Source of the DNA: Ectopseudomonas chengduensis
GTDB taxonomy: Bacteria > Pseudomonadota > Gammaproteobacteria > Pseudomonadales > Pseudomonadaceae
Length of the DNA: 64,000 bases
Direction of reading: 5' to 3'
Assembly (NCBI RefSeq): GCF_900102635.1
Contig: NZ_FMZQ01000002.1
Location: 248,001-312,000, forward strand
The position numbers and the translations under genes were made by a program. Of this stretch, positions 37,725 through 47,413 are shown one piece after another. Each line of letters opens with the position of its first letter. Position 1 is the first letter of the stretch. The notes beneath the pieces were generated by a model. It made no database searches. It was given only the letters and a program-made list of their open reading frames with translations, and was not told the origin of the DNA.

Positions 37725-39638
37725 TCAGCCTGAAGCTTGCGCGATTGGCCGGCTCGCTGCCAAGCATTGCGTGGCGCCCTGGGCCTTGCGTGTGTACCAC
37801 AGCACCCGGCTTACGCCACGGGTGATGGCCACATAGGCCAGGCGCCGGGCTTCGTCCTGCATGGCCTGGTCGTAGCTGCCGGCGAAGAAGCCGCAGTGGG
37901 CGTAGAGCGCGTTGCGCAGCGGGTGCTTCTCCACCGGCAGGCAGTCGTCGAGGATGATCGCCACTTCGGCCTGCAGGCCCTTGGCGCGGTGGATGGTCAT
38001 GGCTCTGACCGGCAGCGCCTTGTCCAGTTGCGCGCGCACCTGTTGCAGTGGCTCGTTGCGCCGGCTGAGCAGCAGCACGGCGGTACGATCCGCATTGGCG
38101 CGCTGGCTGACGTGTTGGCACTGCGCGGTGATTTCCTGGAGCAGCGCCGGCAGGCCGCTGGCCAGGTCGAAGCGCTGGATCAGCCTGACGCCATGGTCGC
38201 CCGGTTGCATCGCCTTGGCCGCGACGCAGGTCTTGGCCTGCTTGTTCTGGACCTCGGCCAGCACCTTTTCACCATCGCGGATCACCGGCTCGATGCTGCG
38301 GTAGTTGGTGCCCAGCAGCAGGGTGGTGCTCTTGCTGCGGCCACGGCTGGGGAAGTGCCGGTCGAAATCGATGAACAGTTCCGGCGAGCTGCCGCGCCAG
38401 CCGTAGATCGATTGCCAGTCGTCGCCGATGGCCATCAGGCTGATGCGCTCGCCCGCCGCGTGCAGGCGGCGATGCACGGCCTGCAGCCACAGCACGATCT
38501 GCGGCGAGATGTCCTGGAATTCGTCGATCAGCAGGTGGCTCAGGGCGAGCAGGGCCGGGCCGGGTTTGCCGTCGTCGCTGCTCAGCCGCTCGCTCAGTTG
38601 CGCGAAGGCACCGTTGAAGCTGATCAGCCCCTGATGCTTCAGCAGGTTGTTGAAGTGCTGGTGGAAGCGCTGCATCGCCTCGATGAAGTCACGCTCGCGT
38701 GCTGCGCAGCCCAGGGTTTTCACCTCCAGACGGTCGAGGCGAATCCCCAGGCTCTCGGCGAAGTCGATCTGCCCGTGCAACAGCTCGAACAAGGGCAGTG
38801 CAGTGAATTCACCGGGCAGTTTGCAGGCGTCCAGTGGCGCCTTGGCCTTGCCCTGTGGCGGCTCCTCGGGCGCCGGCAGCTTGAGCAGGCGGTGAGTCAG
38901 GACGCGAAAGCGCGCGTCCTCGGCGTAGGCGTTCTGGTAGGCCTGCTTGAGCAGGCGCTGCTGCGCGGGGCGCAGGCGCCCCCCGGTGAGCGGGTTGTCT
39001 GGTTCGTCGCCGGGTTCGTCCAGTTGCTCGAACCAGCGCGGGTTGCCCAGGTGTTCCTTGGCCAGTGTGGCCATGGCCGCATGGAAGGTGCGCACGCACT
39101 GGCGCGCATCGTGCGGGTAGTGCCAGAAGTCGAGCAGACGTTGCAGGCGCTCGCGCAACTCGCTGCAGGAGGCGTTGGTGAAGGAAATCACCGTCAGGCG
39201 CTTGGGATCGACCTCCAGGTGGCAGAGCAGGAACACCACGCGCAGTACCAGCGTGCTCGATTTACCGGAGCCGGCGCCAGCGAAGATGCGTGCCAGCGGC
39301 GCACGGCAGAGGATCATCGCCCATTGTTCGGCCGACGGTGCGCCGATCAGCCTGGCGTTCACCGCCTGCGCCACGCGTTCGCGCATCGCCTGTACCTGAG
39401 CATCTTCAACCTTCAGCCGGGTGCCGGGGTAAATCCCTGCAGGGCCGGGTTTACCGCTGTCAGTCTTGCGACCGCTGGCTTTCTTGTTGCCAGTGGACTT
39501 CTTCTTGCTTTGCTTGCGCGCAGGTTTACGTGGCTGCGCGGCTTCGCGCTCGGCACGCAGGTAGGCGGTGGTGTGAGGGAAGTAGCGGGCGAGGGCGCTG
39601 GACAGCAATTGTTTGTAGCGCGCGACTGCAGAAAGCAT
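37725..39638 (-). CDS. UvrD/Rep-family superfamily 1 helicase
   Basis: 637 aa. Walker A is IFAGAGSGKSSTL (about residues 116-128); motif II is LLIDEFQDIS; motif III GDDWQSIYGWRGS; motif VI near YVAITRGVSRVLW. A very Lys-rich stretch (about residues 36-62) near the N-terminus probably binds nucleic acid. It is shorter than UvrD (~720 aa). The role in DNA repair or unwinding is inferred from family only. It ends just before the LysR start. Confidence 0.88.
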   Translation of the reverse strand: MLSAVARYKQLLSSALARYFPHTTAYLRAEREAAQPRKPARKQSKKKSTGNKKASGRKTDSGKPGPAGIYPGTRLKVEDAQVQAMRERVAQAVNARLIGAPSAEQWAMILCRAPLARIFAGAGSGKSSTLVLRVVFLLCHLEVDPKRLTVISFTNASCSELRERLQRLLDFWHYPHDARQCVRTFHAAMATLAKEHLGNPRWFEQLDEPGDEPDNPLTGGRLRPAQQRLLKQAYQNAYAEDARFRVLTHRLLKLPAPEEPPQGKAKAPLDACKLPGEFTALPLFELLHGQIDFAESLGIRLDRLEVKTLGCAARERDFIEAMQRFHQHFNNLLKHQGLISFNGAFAQLSERLSSDDGKPGPALLALSHLLIDEFQDISPQIVLWLQAVHRRLHAAGERISLMAIGDDWQSIYGWRGSSPELFIDFDRHFPSRGRSKSTTLLLGTNYRSIEPVIRDGEKVLAEVQNKQAKTCVAAKAMQPGDHGVRLIQRFDLASGLPALLQEITAQCQHVSQRANADRTAVLLLSRRNEPLQQVRAQLDKALPVRAMTIHRAKGLQAEVAIILDDCLPVEKHPLRNALYAHCGFFAGSYDQAMQDEARRLAYVAITRGVSRVLWYTRKAQGATQCLAASRPIAQASG

Positions 39639-39787
39639 GCGTTGAGAATGACCTGACGGATAAAACCCGCATGATAAAGCCTGCAGCGCGATGGCAGGCA
39701 GTGATGGCGCAGCGATAAATGCGCAACTTTGTGCAAGCGCCTGGCGCCTATCGCTTCCAGACTGTGCTCAGTCTTGGGAGATACTCG

Positions 39788-40681
39788 ATGAACCTGTCGC
39801 TTTACCTGCTTACCGTACTGATCTGGGGTACGACCTGGATCGCCATCAAATTGCAGATGGGCGAGGTGGCCGTTGCCGCTTCCATCGCCTATCGCTTCGC
39901 GCTGGCATCGCTGGTGCTATTCGCCATGCTCTGGTTCAGCGGCCGCCTGCAGCCGCTGGATCGCCGTGGTCAGGGCATCTGCCTGGTGCAGGGGTTGTGC
40001 CTGTTCTGCCTCAACTTCCTGTGTTTCTACACCGCCAGCCAGTGGATACCCAGTGGCCTGATCGCGGTGATCTTCTCCACCGCCACCCTGTGGAACGCGA
40101 TCAATGCAAGGCTGTTTTTCAAGCAGCGCATCGCCGCCAACGTGCTGCTCGGTGGTGCGTTGGGGCTGGTCGGTCTGGGCTTACTGTTCTGGCCGGAGCT
40201 GGCTGGGCACCAAGCCAGCCGCGAAAGCCTGCTGGGCATCGGCCTGGCGCTGCTCGGCACGCTGTTCTTCTCTGCTGGCAACATGCTCTCCAGCCTGCAG
40301 CAGAAGGCCGGGCTCAAGCCGCTGACCACCAACGCCTGGGGCATGCTCTACGGCGCGCTGATGCTGGTGGGCATCTGCCTGGTCAGCGGTACGCCGTTCG
40401 CCTTCGAGTGGAACGCGCGCTACGTCGGCTCGCTGCTGTACCTGGCGATTCCGGGCTCGGTGATCGGCTTTACCGCCTACCTGACCCTGGTCGGGCGCAT
40501 GGGGCCGGAGCGCGCGGCCTACTGCACGGTGCTGTTCCCGGTGGTGGCGCTGAATATCTCGGTGTTCCTGGAGGGTTACCAATGGACGGCCCCGGCGCTG
40601 CTCGGCCTGGGCCTGGTAATGCTGGGCAACGTGCTGGTGTTTCGCAAGCCGAAGCCGGTACTGACCGAGGCGAGGGTATAG
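39788..40681 (+). CDS. EamA/DMT-family transporter
   Basis: 297 aa with ten hydrophobic segments made of two EamA repeats (LTVLIWGTTWIAIKLQMG and the second from LLGIGLALLGTLFFSAGN). Drug/metabolite transporters of this kind export amino acids or metabolites; the substrate cannot be assigned. ATG at 39788 has GGGAG at nine-base spacing. Divergent from the helicase gene. Confidence 0.87.
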   Translation: MNLSLYLLTVLIWGTTWIAIKLQMGEVAVAASIAYRFALASLVLFAMLWFSGRLQPLDRRGQGICLVQGLCLFCLNFLCFYTASQWIPSGLIAVIFSTATLWNAINARLFFKQRIAANVLLGGALGLVGLGLLFWPELAGHQASRESLLGIGLALLGTLFFSAGNMLSSLQQKAGLKPLTTNAWGMLYGALMLVGICLVSGTPFAFEWNARYVGSLLYLAIPGSVIGFTAYLTLVGRMGPERAAYCTVLFPVVALNISVFLEGYQWTAPALLGLGLVMLGNVLVFRKPKPVLTEARV

Positions 40682-40794
40682 GGTCGATCGAAATGCTGGT
40701 TGCTCATCGTAGAGCGGACTCATCAGGAGCGCCAGCGAACAGTCCGCCGGTTCATGCCGAGCCTGGTACCGAAACGCTCCATTGAAACTTAAAC

Positions 40795-40818
40795 GGCGTA
40801 CTGCTACGCGAGTACGCC
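40795..40818. other. small hairpin in eamA-mnmC gap
   Basis: GGCGTACT, an eight-base loop and AGTACGCC form an 8-bp inverted repeat between the two convergent genes. It is probably a repetitive-element fragment or weak terminator. A second, looser inverted repeat (GCGGACT ... AGTCCGC) lies just before it. Confidence 0.4.
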
Positions 40819-40838
40819 CTACATCACTGCCTGGGTGA

Positions 40839-42800
40839 TCAACTCCCGCGAATCAACTTGCGCAGCATGAAGCGATTGGGGTGGCAGGCCTCGGCCACCT
40901 CACGTGGCAGCGGCAGGGGCTCGTTCTCCAGCCAGGCAGCGATCAGCTCGCCGGCAAGCGGCGCCGTGATCAGCCCGCGCGAGCCGTGGCCGCTGTTGAT
41001 GTACAGGCCGTGCAGCCAGGGGCAGGGCGCGTCCGGCACCTGGCGGGCGTCCTTGGCCAGTACCGCATAGGTCTCGGTGAAGGTTTCGGCATCGGCCAGC
41101 GGCCCGACTATCGGCAGGTAGTCCGGGCTGGTGCAGCGGAACGCGGCGCGGCCTTCCAGCGTCGCCGGGTCGAGTGTCTGTGCGTCCAGGCGTTCGGCGA
41201 GATCCGTGGAAATTTCCCGTAGCAGCTCCAGGTTGCCGGTATGCTCGGCCACGCTGGGCGTGAGGTCGTCGCTGTGGAAGTCGAAGCTGGCGCCCAGGGT
41301 GTGCTCACCGTCGCGTGGCGGCGCGACATAGCCTTCGGCGCAGACCACGGTACGTAATTGACTGCTGAGCGCGTTGGCCGGCAGACGGCTGATCTGCCCA
41401 CGGATGCGCTTGAGCGGCAGGTTCGCATGCGGCAACAGGCGGCCGATCTCGGCGGCGCAGGCCAGTACCAGCACCGGTGCCTCGACCAGCGTGCCGCTAG
41501 GCCCGTCGACGCGCCAGCGGTCATCCTGCCGGCTCAGACTCAGCGCCTCCTGGTAGGGGCGCAGTTCGATCAATGGGTGTTGCACCAGTTGCCGGCACAG
41601 CGCCGGTGGGTGTACCCAGCCGGCGTCGGGGTAGAACAGACCGCCAGTCGGCAGACCAATACCCGCCAGCGCTTCGGCCTGCTCGCGCCCCACGGAATGC
41701 AGCAGATCTGCAGGGAAGGCGGCGGCCAGCTTGGCCTGGCGCGCGGCTTCCTTGTCATCGAAGGCCAGCTGCAGCACGCCGCAAGCGTCCCAGTCGGCAC
41801 CGCGCTGCAGGCGTTCGAGCAGCCGACGAGTATGACCGAAGCCAGCGACGATCAACTGCGACAACGCGGTGCCATGGGCCGAGAGCTTGAGGTAGAGCAC
41901 GCCCTGCGGGTTGCCCGAGGCCTCGCAGGCAACCGCCGCGTGGCGCTCCAGCAGGCTCACTCGCCAGCCGCGAGCGGCCAGGCTGGCGGCAGTGGCGCAG
42001 CCGGCCAGACCAGCGCCGATCACCACCGCGTGTTTTTCCTGCGTGGGGCGAGCGGGGCGGGCGAACCAGGGCTTGCCGACGCTTTGCGGCCCACCGATGA
42101 ACAGCCCTTTAGCCACCTCCCATTTTTTGCCCAGACCGGGCACGCGTTTCATCTTGAAGCCGGCTTCATTCAGTGCGCGCCGTACCCGGCCGGCGCTGGA
42201 AAATGTGCCGATGGTTGTGCCGGGGGCCGACAGGCGCGCCAGTTCGGCGAACAGCTCGGGCGTCCACATCTCGGGATTCTTCGCCGGGTTGAAGCCGTCG
42301 AGAAACCAGGCGTCGATGCGCGCATCCAACTGCGGCAATTGCTCCATCGCGTCGCCGATCAACAATGTCAGCACCACCCGACCACCCGCCAACAACAGGC
42401 GCTGGAACCCGGGGTGAATGGCGCGGTACTGCGCTAGCAGTTCTGTGCTGAACGGTGCCAGCTCCGGCCACAGGGCCAGGGCGCGCTGCAGGTCGTCGTG
42501 ATGCAGCGGATATTTTTCGACACTGACGAAGTGCAGACGCGCGCCAGCGGGTGCCTGTTGCTCGAACAACTGCCAGGCGCAGAGGAAATTCAGCCCGGTG
42601 CCGAAACCCGTTTCGCCGATGTTCAGGCATTCACCGTCGGCGAGAGCGGCGAAGCGCGCCGCCAGATCGTTGTTGGCGAGGAAGACGTAGCGTGTCTCTG
42701 CCAGGCCGTTTTCCTGGGAGAAATAGATGTCGCCGTAGCTGCGCGACAGAGGTTGGCCGCGCTCGTCCCAGTCGAGCTGGGCGTGATGGGTGTCTGACAT
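40839..42800 (-). CDS. mnmC: bifunctional tRNA mnm5s2U34 enzyme MnmC
   Basis: 653 aa fusion. The N-terminal MnmD methyltransferase half (about residues 1-235) has the SAM motif LNIGETGFGTGLNFL; the C-terminal FAD oxidoreductase half has the dinucleotide motif VVIGAGLAGCATAASLAARG (about residue 257). Together they complete the 5-methylaminomethyl-2-thiouridine modification at the tRNA wobble position, after MnmE-MnmG. Full length for the fused gamma-proteobacterial enzyme. Divergent from pap. Confidence 0.95.
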   Translation of the reverse strand: MSDTHHAQLDWDERGQPLSRSYGDIYFSQENGLAETRYVFLANNDLAARFAALADGECLNIGETGFGTGLNFLCAWQLFEQQAPAGARLHFVSVEKYPLHHDDLQRALALWPELAPFSTELLAQYRAIHPGFQRLLLAGGRVVLTLLIGDAMEQLPQLDARIDAWFLDGFNPAKNPEMWTPELFAELARLSAPGTTIGTFSSAGRVRRALNEAGFKMKRVPGLGKKWEVAKGLFIGGPQSVGKPWFARPARPTQEKHAVVIGAGLAGCATAASLAARGWRVSLLERHAAVACEASGNPQGVLYLKLSAHGTALSQLIVAGFGHTRRLLERLQRGADWDACGVLQLAFDDKEAARQAKLAAAFPADLLHSVGREQAEALAGIGLPTGGLFYPDAGWVHPPALCRQLVQHPLIELRPYQEALSLSRQDDRWRVDGPSGTLVEAPVLVLACAAEIGRLLPHANLPLKRIRGQISRLPANALSSQLRTVVCAEGYVAPPRDGEHTLGASFDFHSDDLTPSVAEHTGNLELLREISTDLAERLDAQTLDPATLEGRAAFRCTSPDYLPIVGPLADAETFTETYAVLAKDARQVPDAPCPWLHGLYINSGHGSRGLITAPLAGELIAAWLENEPLPLPREVAEACHPNRFMLRKLIRGS

Positions 42801-42934
42801 GGCTGGGTTCCGCTGGATCGTGCGGCGATTCTACCGTGCACAGGTGTCGCGGCGCTGGAACAAGGCAGCGTGTCAGCGGGCAAAGCGTTGGATGTTCCGT
42901 TAGGCTGTGAGGATGACTCCAGGGAGGTTGCTTT

Positions 42935-44422
42935 ATGTTCGAGTCCGCCGAAATCGGCCGCAGTATCGACAAGGCCACGTTCGAGGCCGAAGAGCCGGCG
43001 CTGCGCGAGGCGCTGCTGGAAGCGCAGTACGAGCTCAAGCAGCAGGCGCGTTTTCCGGTGATCGTATTGATCAACGGCGTCGAGGGCGCCGGCAAGGGCG
43101 AGACGGTGAAACTGCTCAATGAGTGGATGGACCCACGGCTGATCCAGGTCAGCACCTTCGATATACAGACCGACGAAGAGCTGGCGCGGCCGCCGGCCTG
43201 GCGCTACTGGCGCCAACTGCCGCCCAAGGGGCGCATGGGCGTGTTCTTCGGCAACTGGTACAGCCAGATGTTGCAGGGGCGGGTGCACGGCAAGTTCAAG
43301 GACGCGGTGCTGGACCAGGCCATCGACGGTGCCGAGCGCCTGGAGCGCATGCTCTGCGATGAAGGCGCGCTGATCTTCAAGTTCTGGTTTCACCTGTCCA
43401 AGCAGCACATGAAGGCGCGACTGGAGGCGCTCAAGGACGACCCGCTGCACAGCTGGCGCATCAGCCCGCTGGACTGGCAGCAATCGAAGACCTACGACAA
43501 GTTCGTGCGCTACGGCGAGCGTGTGCTGCGCCGCACCAGCCGTGACTATGCGCCCTGGTATGTGGTCGAGGGCGTCGATCACTATTACCGCAGCCTCACC
43601 GTCGGGCGCATCCTGCTCGAAGGCTTGCAGGCGGCGTTGGCCAGTCCGCAGCGTACCCAGCTGCAACCGCATGCTGCGCCGCTTGTTTCCAGTCTGGACA
43701 ATCGCGGTTTGCTGGCCAGCCTGGACATGACCCAGGCACTGAGCAAGGACGACTACAAGGAGCAGCTGGCCACCGAGCAGGCGCGCCTGTCCGGCCTGAT
43801 GCGCGACAAGCGCATGCGCAAGCACGCCCTGATCGCGGCATTCGAGGGTAACGATGCCGCCGGCAAGGGTGGCGCCATCCGTCGCGTCACCGGCGCCCTC
43901 GATCCGCGCCAGTACCGCATCGTGCCGGTGGCTGCGCCGACCGAGGAAGAACGTGCCCAGCCCTATCTGTGGCGCTTCTGGCGACACATCCCGGCGCGCG
44001 GCAAGTTCACCATCTTCGACCGCAGCTGGTATGGCCGTGTGCTGGTGGAGCGGGTCGAGGGGTTCTGCAGCCAGGCCGATTGGCTGCGCGCCTATGGCGA
44101 GATCAACGATTTCGAAGAGCAACTGGCCAATGCCGGAGTGATCCTGGTGAAGTTCTGGCTGGTCATCGACCAGCAGACGCAGCTGGAGCGCTTCAAGGAG
44201 CGCGAGCAGATCCCGTTCAAGCGCTTCAAGATCACCGAAGAGGATTGGCGCAACCGCGACAAGTGGGACGACTACGGCGATGCGGTGGGTGACATGGTCG
44301 ACCGCACCAGCACCGAGATCGCGCCCTGGACGCTGATCGAGGCCAATGACAAGCGCTTCGCCCGGGTCAAGGTGCTGCGCACCATCAACGAGGCCATCGA
44401 GGCGGCGTTCGCCAAGGATTGA
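42935..44422 (+). CDS. pap: polyphosphate:AMP phosphotransferase
   Basis: 495 aa made of two PPK2 domains, the Pap layout. The Walker A motifs are GVEGAGKGETVK (about residue 47) and GNDAAGKGGAIRR (about residue 304); the second domain normally carries the activity. It phosphorylates AMP to ADP using polyphosphate. In P. aeruginosa pap (PA3455) is followed by a thiolase gene (PA3454); a truncated thiolase follows here too. Confidence 0.93.
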   Translation: MFESAEIGRSIDKATFEAEEPALREALLEAQYELKQQARFPVIVLINGVEGAGKGETVKLLNEWMDPRLIQVSTFDIQTDEELARPPAWRYWRQLPPKGRMGVFFGNWYSQMLQGRVHGKFKDAVLDQAIDGAERLERMLCDEGALIFKFWFHLSKQHMKARLEALKDDPLHSWRISPLDWQQSKTYDKFVRYGERVLRRTSRDYAPWYVVEGVDHYYRSLTVGRILLEGLQAALASPQRTQLQPHAAPLVSSLDNRGLLASLDMTQALSKDDYKEQLATEQARLSGLMRDKRMRKHALIAAFEGNDAAGKGGAIRRVTGALDPRQYRIVPVAAPTEEERAQPYLWRFWRHIPARGKFTIFDRSWYGRVLVERVEGFCSQADWLRAYGEINDFEEQLANAGVILVKFWLVIDQQTQLERFKEREQIPFKRFKITEEDWRNRDKWDDYGDAVGDMVDRTSTEIAPWTLIEANDKRFARVKVLRTINEAIEAAFAKD

Positions 44423-44429
44423 AGCGTTA

Positions 44430-44490
44430 ATCGCGGCTAAAGCCGCTCCTACGGTATTCACTGCACTGTAGGAGCGGCTTCAGCCGCGAT
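44430..44490. repeat. REP doublet (inverted pair)
   Basis: Two 23-bp arms (44430-44452 and 44468-44490) are inverted copies with one mismatch, separated by 15 bases. Each contains GTAGGAGCGGCTT or its complement. The same family as the doublets after dsdA and after the acetoacetate decarboxylase-like gene. Confidence 0.85.
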
Positions 44491-44641
44491 GCTTTTGTGT
44501 CGATCCCAAAGCCCCGGATTGCATCCGGGCTACGCCCCTGGCCCGATCTCCCCGTATACGCCAGATCAATGATGCTCGCGCCCAGGGATGGGCTGGATTT
44601 ATCTTCATGCCATTCGCCATCCAATAACAACGAGGTGCGTC

Positions 44642-45328
44642 ATGCGTGAAGTGGTGATCGTCGACAGCGTCCGGACCGGCCTGGCCAAGTCCTTCCGCGG
44701 CAAGTTCAATATGACCCGGCCGGACGACATGGCCGCCCATTGCGTCGATGCGTTGCTGGTGCGCAACGGCATCGACCCGAAGCTGGTCGATGATTGCATC
44801 GTCGGTGCCGGTTCCAACGAGGGTGCGCAGGGCATGAACATCGGCCGCAACGTCGCCGTGCTCTCACGCCTGGGTAATCCGGTGGCGGGCATGACCCTCA
44901 ACCGCTTCTGCTCCTCAGGCCTGCAGGCCATCGCCATCGCTGCCAACCAGGTGGCGTCCGGCTGCAGCGACATCATCGTCGCCGGCGGCGTCGAGTCCAT
45001 CACCATGACCCTGAAAAGCATGAACATGGACAACCTGTTCAACCCGCTGCTGCAGCAGGACAACCCCGGCATCTACTACCCCATGGGCAAGACCGCCGAG
45101 ATCGTCGCCAACCGCTACGGCATCAGCCGCGAGGCCCAGGACGCCTACGCCCTGCAGAGCCAGCAGCGCACCGCGCGGGCCCAGGCCGAAGGCCTGTTCG
45201 CCGACGAAATCGTGCCGATGGCGGTCAAGTACCAGATCGAGGACAAGGCCACCGGCGAGAAGAAGATCGTCGACGGCGCTGAGTCCTGGCGCCGCTTCTG
45301 CTTGGGTTACTCTGTGTCTATGCAATAG
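44642..45328 (+). pseudogene. truncated acetyl-CoA C-acyltransferase (thiolase)
   Basis: 228 codons, where thiolases have about 395. The first 213 residues are normal: nucleophile Cys in NRFCSSGLQA, GGVESIT and GISREAQDAYAL. After KKIVDG the sequence switches to ESWRRFCLGYSVSMQ and stops. The C-terminal half with the catalytic His and second Cys (CxGxG) is absent from the window, so no thiolase activity is expected. Position after pap matches P. aeruginosa PA3454, so this is the remains of an ancestral gene cut by a rearrangement near 45280. A good ribosome site and promoter may still drive it. Confidence 0.82.
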
Positions 45329-45455
45329 AAAAGGCTATGTCTGCGTTAGCTGTTGCCAAGCGGTTCTAGGAAGGCTCTGAGCCTTGTAGGGTGGGCTTTT
45401 GTACCAACGCCCAACACTTAACGCAGGTATAGCCATAGAAAGCCAGGCGGTGACG

Positions 45456-46379
45456 ATGGATCGGTTTCAGGAAATGAGGGTGTTGCTGGCGGTGACCGAG
45501 GGCGAGAGCTTCGCCGGAGGCGCCAAGCTGCTGGGCATTTCGCCGCCCAGCGTCACTCGCGCCATCGCCGCGCTGGAGGCACGTCTCGGTACGCTCTTGC
45601 TGGCCCGTAGCACGCGCAGCCTGCGCCTGACCGAGGCTGGCCAGCGTTATGTCGAGGACTGTCGGCGCATCCTGCTGGAGCTCGAGGAGGCCGAGGAGCT
45701 GGCCGCCGGTGGCAGTGTGCGCCCGCGTGGACGACTCACCGTGACCGCGCCGGTGATGTTCGGCGAGCTGTTCCTGATTCCGCGCATCGCCCAGTACCTC
45801 GACACCCACCCGGACGTGGAGGTCAATGCGCTGCTGGTCGACCGCGTGGTGAACATGATGGAGGAGGGCATCGACGTGGCCGTGCGCATCGGCTCGCTGC
45901 CGGAGGGCGATCATCCGGCGTTGCAGGTCGGGCAGATCCGCCCGGTGGTGTGCGCCTCGCCAGATTTTCTCGACCGCGTCGGGCGCCCACGCCACCCGGA
46001 TGAGTTGCGCGATGCGCCCATCGTCATGTCCAGCGCCAGCACGCTGCTGTCGCACTGGCAGTTCGTCGGCACGGACGGCCCGTTCGGCTTCATGCCGCAA
46101 CCGCGCTTCACCGTCAGCTCCAACCAGGCGGCGATCAGCGTGGCGCGCCTGGGCTGGGGCTATACCCGCGTGCTGTCCTACCAGGTGGCTGCCGCGGTGG
46201 CGCGCGGCGAGATCGAGCTGGTGCTCGAGGCGTTCGAACCGCCGGCCTTGCCGGTGCATATCATTCATCAGGGCGGTCGCCAGATTTCGGCCAAGGTGCG
46301 CACCTTCGTTGACCACTGCGCTGCCAGTTTTCGTGCCGACCCAGCCCTGCGCGCGGCTGGTGCAGCGCCTGTTTCATGA
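45456..46379 (+). CDS. LysR-family transcriptional regulator (first of two)
   Basis: 307 aa from MDRFQEMRVLLAVTEGESF. HTH GGAKLLGISPPSVTRAIAALE at residues 19-39; the effector domain follows. Its stop overlaps the ATG of the next LysR gene (ATGA), so the two are translationally coupled, unusual for LysR genes. The frame extends to 45399 but the conserved start is used here. Lies just past the thiolase junction. Confidence 0.88.
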   Translation: MDRFQEMRVLLAVTEGESFAGGAKLLGISPPSVTRAIAALEARLGTLLLARSTRSLRLTEAGQRYVEDCRRILLELEEAEELAAGGSVRPRGRLTVTAPVMFGELFLIPRIAQYLDTHPDVEVNALLVDRVVNMMEEGIDVAVRIGSLPEGDHPALQVGQIRPVVCASPDFLDRVGRPRHPDELRDAPIVMSSASTLLSHWQFVGTDGPFGFMPQPRFTVSSNQAAISVARLGWGYTRVLSYQVAAAVARGEIELVLEAFEPPALPVHIIHQGGRQISAKVRTFVDHCAASFRADPALRAAGAAPVS

Positions 46380-47266
46380 ACGCTCATCGCGAGATGCAGG
46401 TGTTTCTCGTCGTGGCCCAGGCGGGCAGCCTGGCCGCTGCTGCTCGGCAGTTGCAGCTGTCGCAGGCCACGGTAATGCGCATCGTGGCTGGGCTGGAGAG
46501 TCGTCTGGACAGCACCCTGCTTCTGCGCGGGCCGCGCGGTGTGAGCCTGAGCGCGGCGGGTACCGCTTTCGCCGAGAGTTGCCAGCGCATCCTGCAGCGG
46601 GTGAAGGAGGCCGAGCGCTCCGTGACCGGCCTGCACGCCAACCCCGTCGGACAACTGACCCTGGCCCTGCCGCTATTGATGACGCATCAGGTGCTAACCC
46701 CCATCGCGGTCGACTACCTGGCGGAATTTCCCGAGGTGAGCCTGGCCACCCTGGCGCGCGAGGAGCCGCCCAGGTTGCTGGAGGAGGGCATCGACCTGGC
46801 CGTGGTGGTCGGCCATCTGCCCAGTTCGTCCGGTTTCGCCGTGCCGTTGGGATGGGCGCGACCGTTGGTCTGTGCGGCACCAGCCTATCTGCAGCGCTGG
46901 GGCTGGCCCGCCAACCCGCAGGCGTTGCACGCGCACCGCATCATCGCTCGTTCTTCGACCGGCCATGCGGGGGAATGGGGCTTTGTGGACGGCGCGGTGA
47001 AGCTCGCGCCGCGGCTGACTTGTAGCACGCCGCAGGCCGCGATCCGCGCGGCGCTCGCCGGTTTTGGCCTGACCCGCTGCCTGAGCTACGAGGCCTATCA
47101 GGAGTTGCAGAGTGGGCAGTTGCAGGCGGTGCTGGAAAACTTCGCCGCAGCGCCTTTGCCGGTGCAGCTGTATTACCGCGAAGGGCGCCGGGCGGCGGGA
47201 CGGGTACGTAGCTTCCTCGACTTTGCCGTGCCGCGCCTGCGTGCTCATCCGGCGTTTCAGGCCTGA
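46376..47266 (+). CDS. LysR-family transcriptional regulator (second of two)
   Basis: 296 aa. HTH from LAAAARQLQLSQATVMRIVAGLE (residues 18-40). It is a diverged paralogue of the preceding regulator: both share the LLEEGIDLAVVVG / MMEEGIDVAVRIG segment and the C-terminal layout (RVRSFLDFAVPRLRAHP). The two may form hetero-oligomers or act on the downstream GST and fusion-reductase genes, which run in the same direction 147 bp later; this is inference. Confidence 0.88.
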   Translation: MNAHREMQVFLVVAQAGSLAAAARQLQLSQATVMRIVAGLESRLDSTLLLRGPRGVSLSAAGTAFAESCQRILQRVKEAERSVTGLHANPVGQLTLALPLLMTHQVLTPIAVDYLAEFPEVSLATLAREEPPRLLEEGIDLAVVVGHLPSSSGFAVPLGWARPLVCAAPAYLQRWGWPANPQALHAHRIIARSSTGHAGEWGFVDGAVKLAPRLTCSTPQAAIRAALAGFGLTRCLSYEAYQELQSGQLQAVLENFAAAPLPVQLYYREGRRAAGRVRSFLDFAVPRLRAHPAFQA

Positions 47267-47413
47267 CGTGAGAAAATTGCAGAAATTGAAATAGTGGATT
47301 GTTCTTTGTGGTGATTCTTATCCGAGTTGGATAGGGCGAACATGGCCCCATCGTCGCGAAGGCCAGTCGTCTCGCGGTGACCTTATCCAATCACGCTCGA
47401 AGGAGTCATCGTC

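Noticed and set aside
37705-38121. N-terminal extension of the LysR gene in an upstream open frame
   Set aside because: Lies inside the helicase gene and is unlike any LysR protein.
37737-39656. 639-codon + strand frame opposite the UvrD-like helicase
   Set aside because: Shadow frame; helicase motifs I-VI lie on the other strand.
42623-44461. 612-codon - strand frame opposite pap
   Set aside because: Shadow of the PPK2-domain gene; no family motifs.
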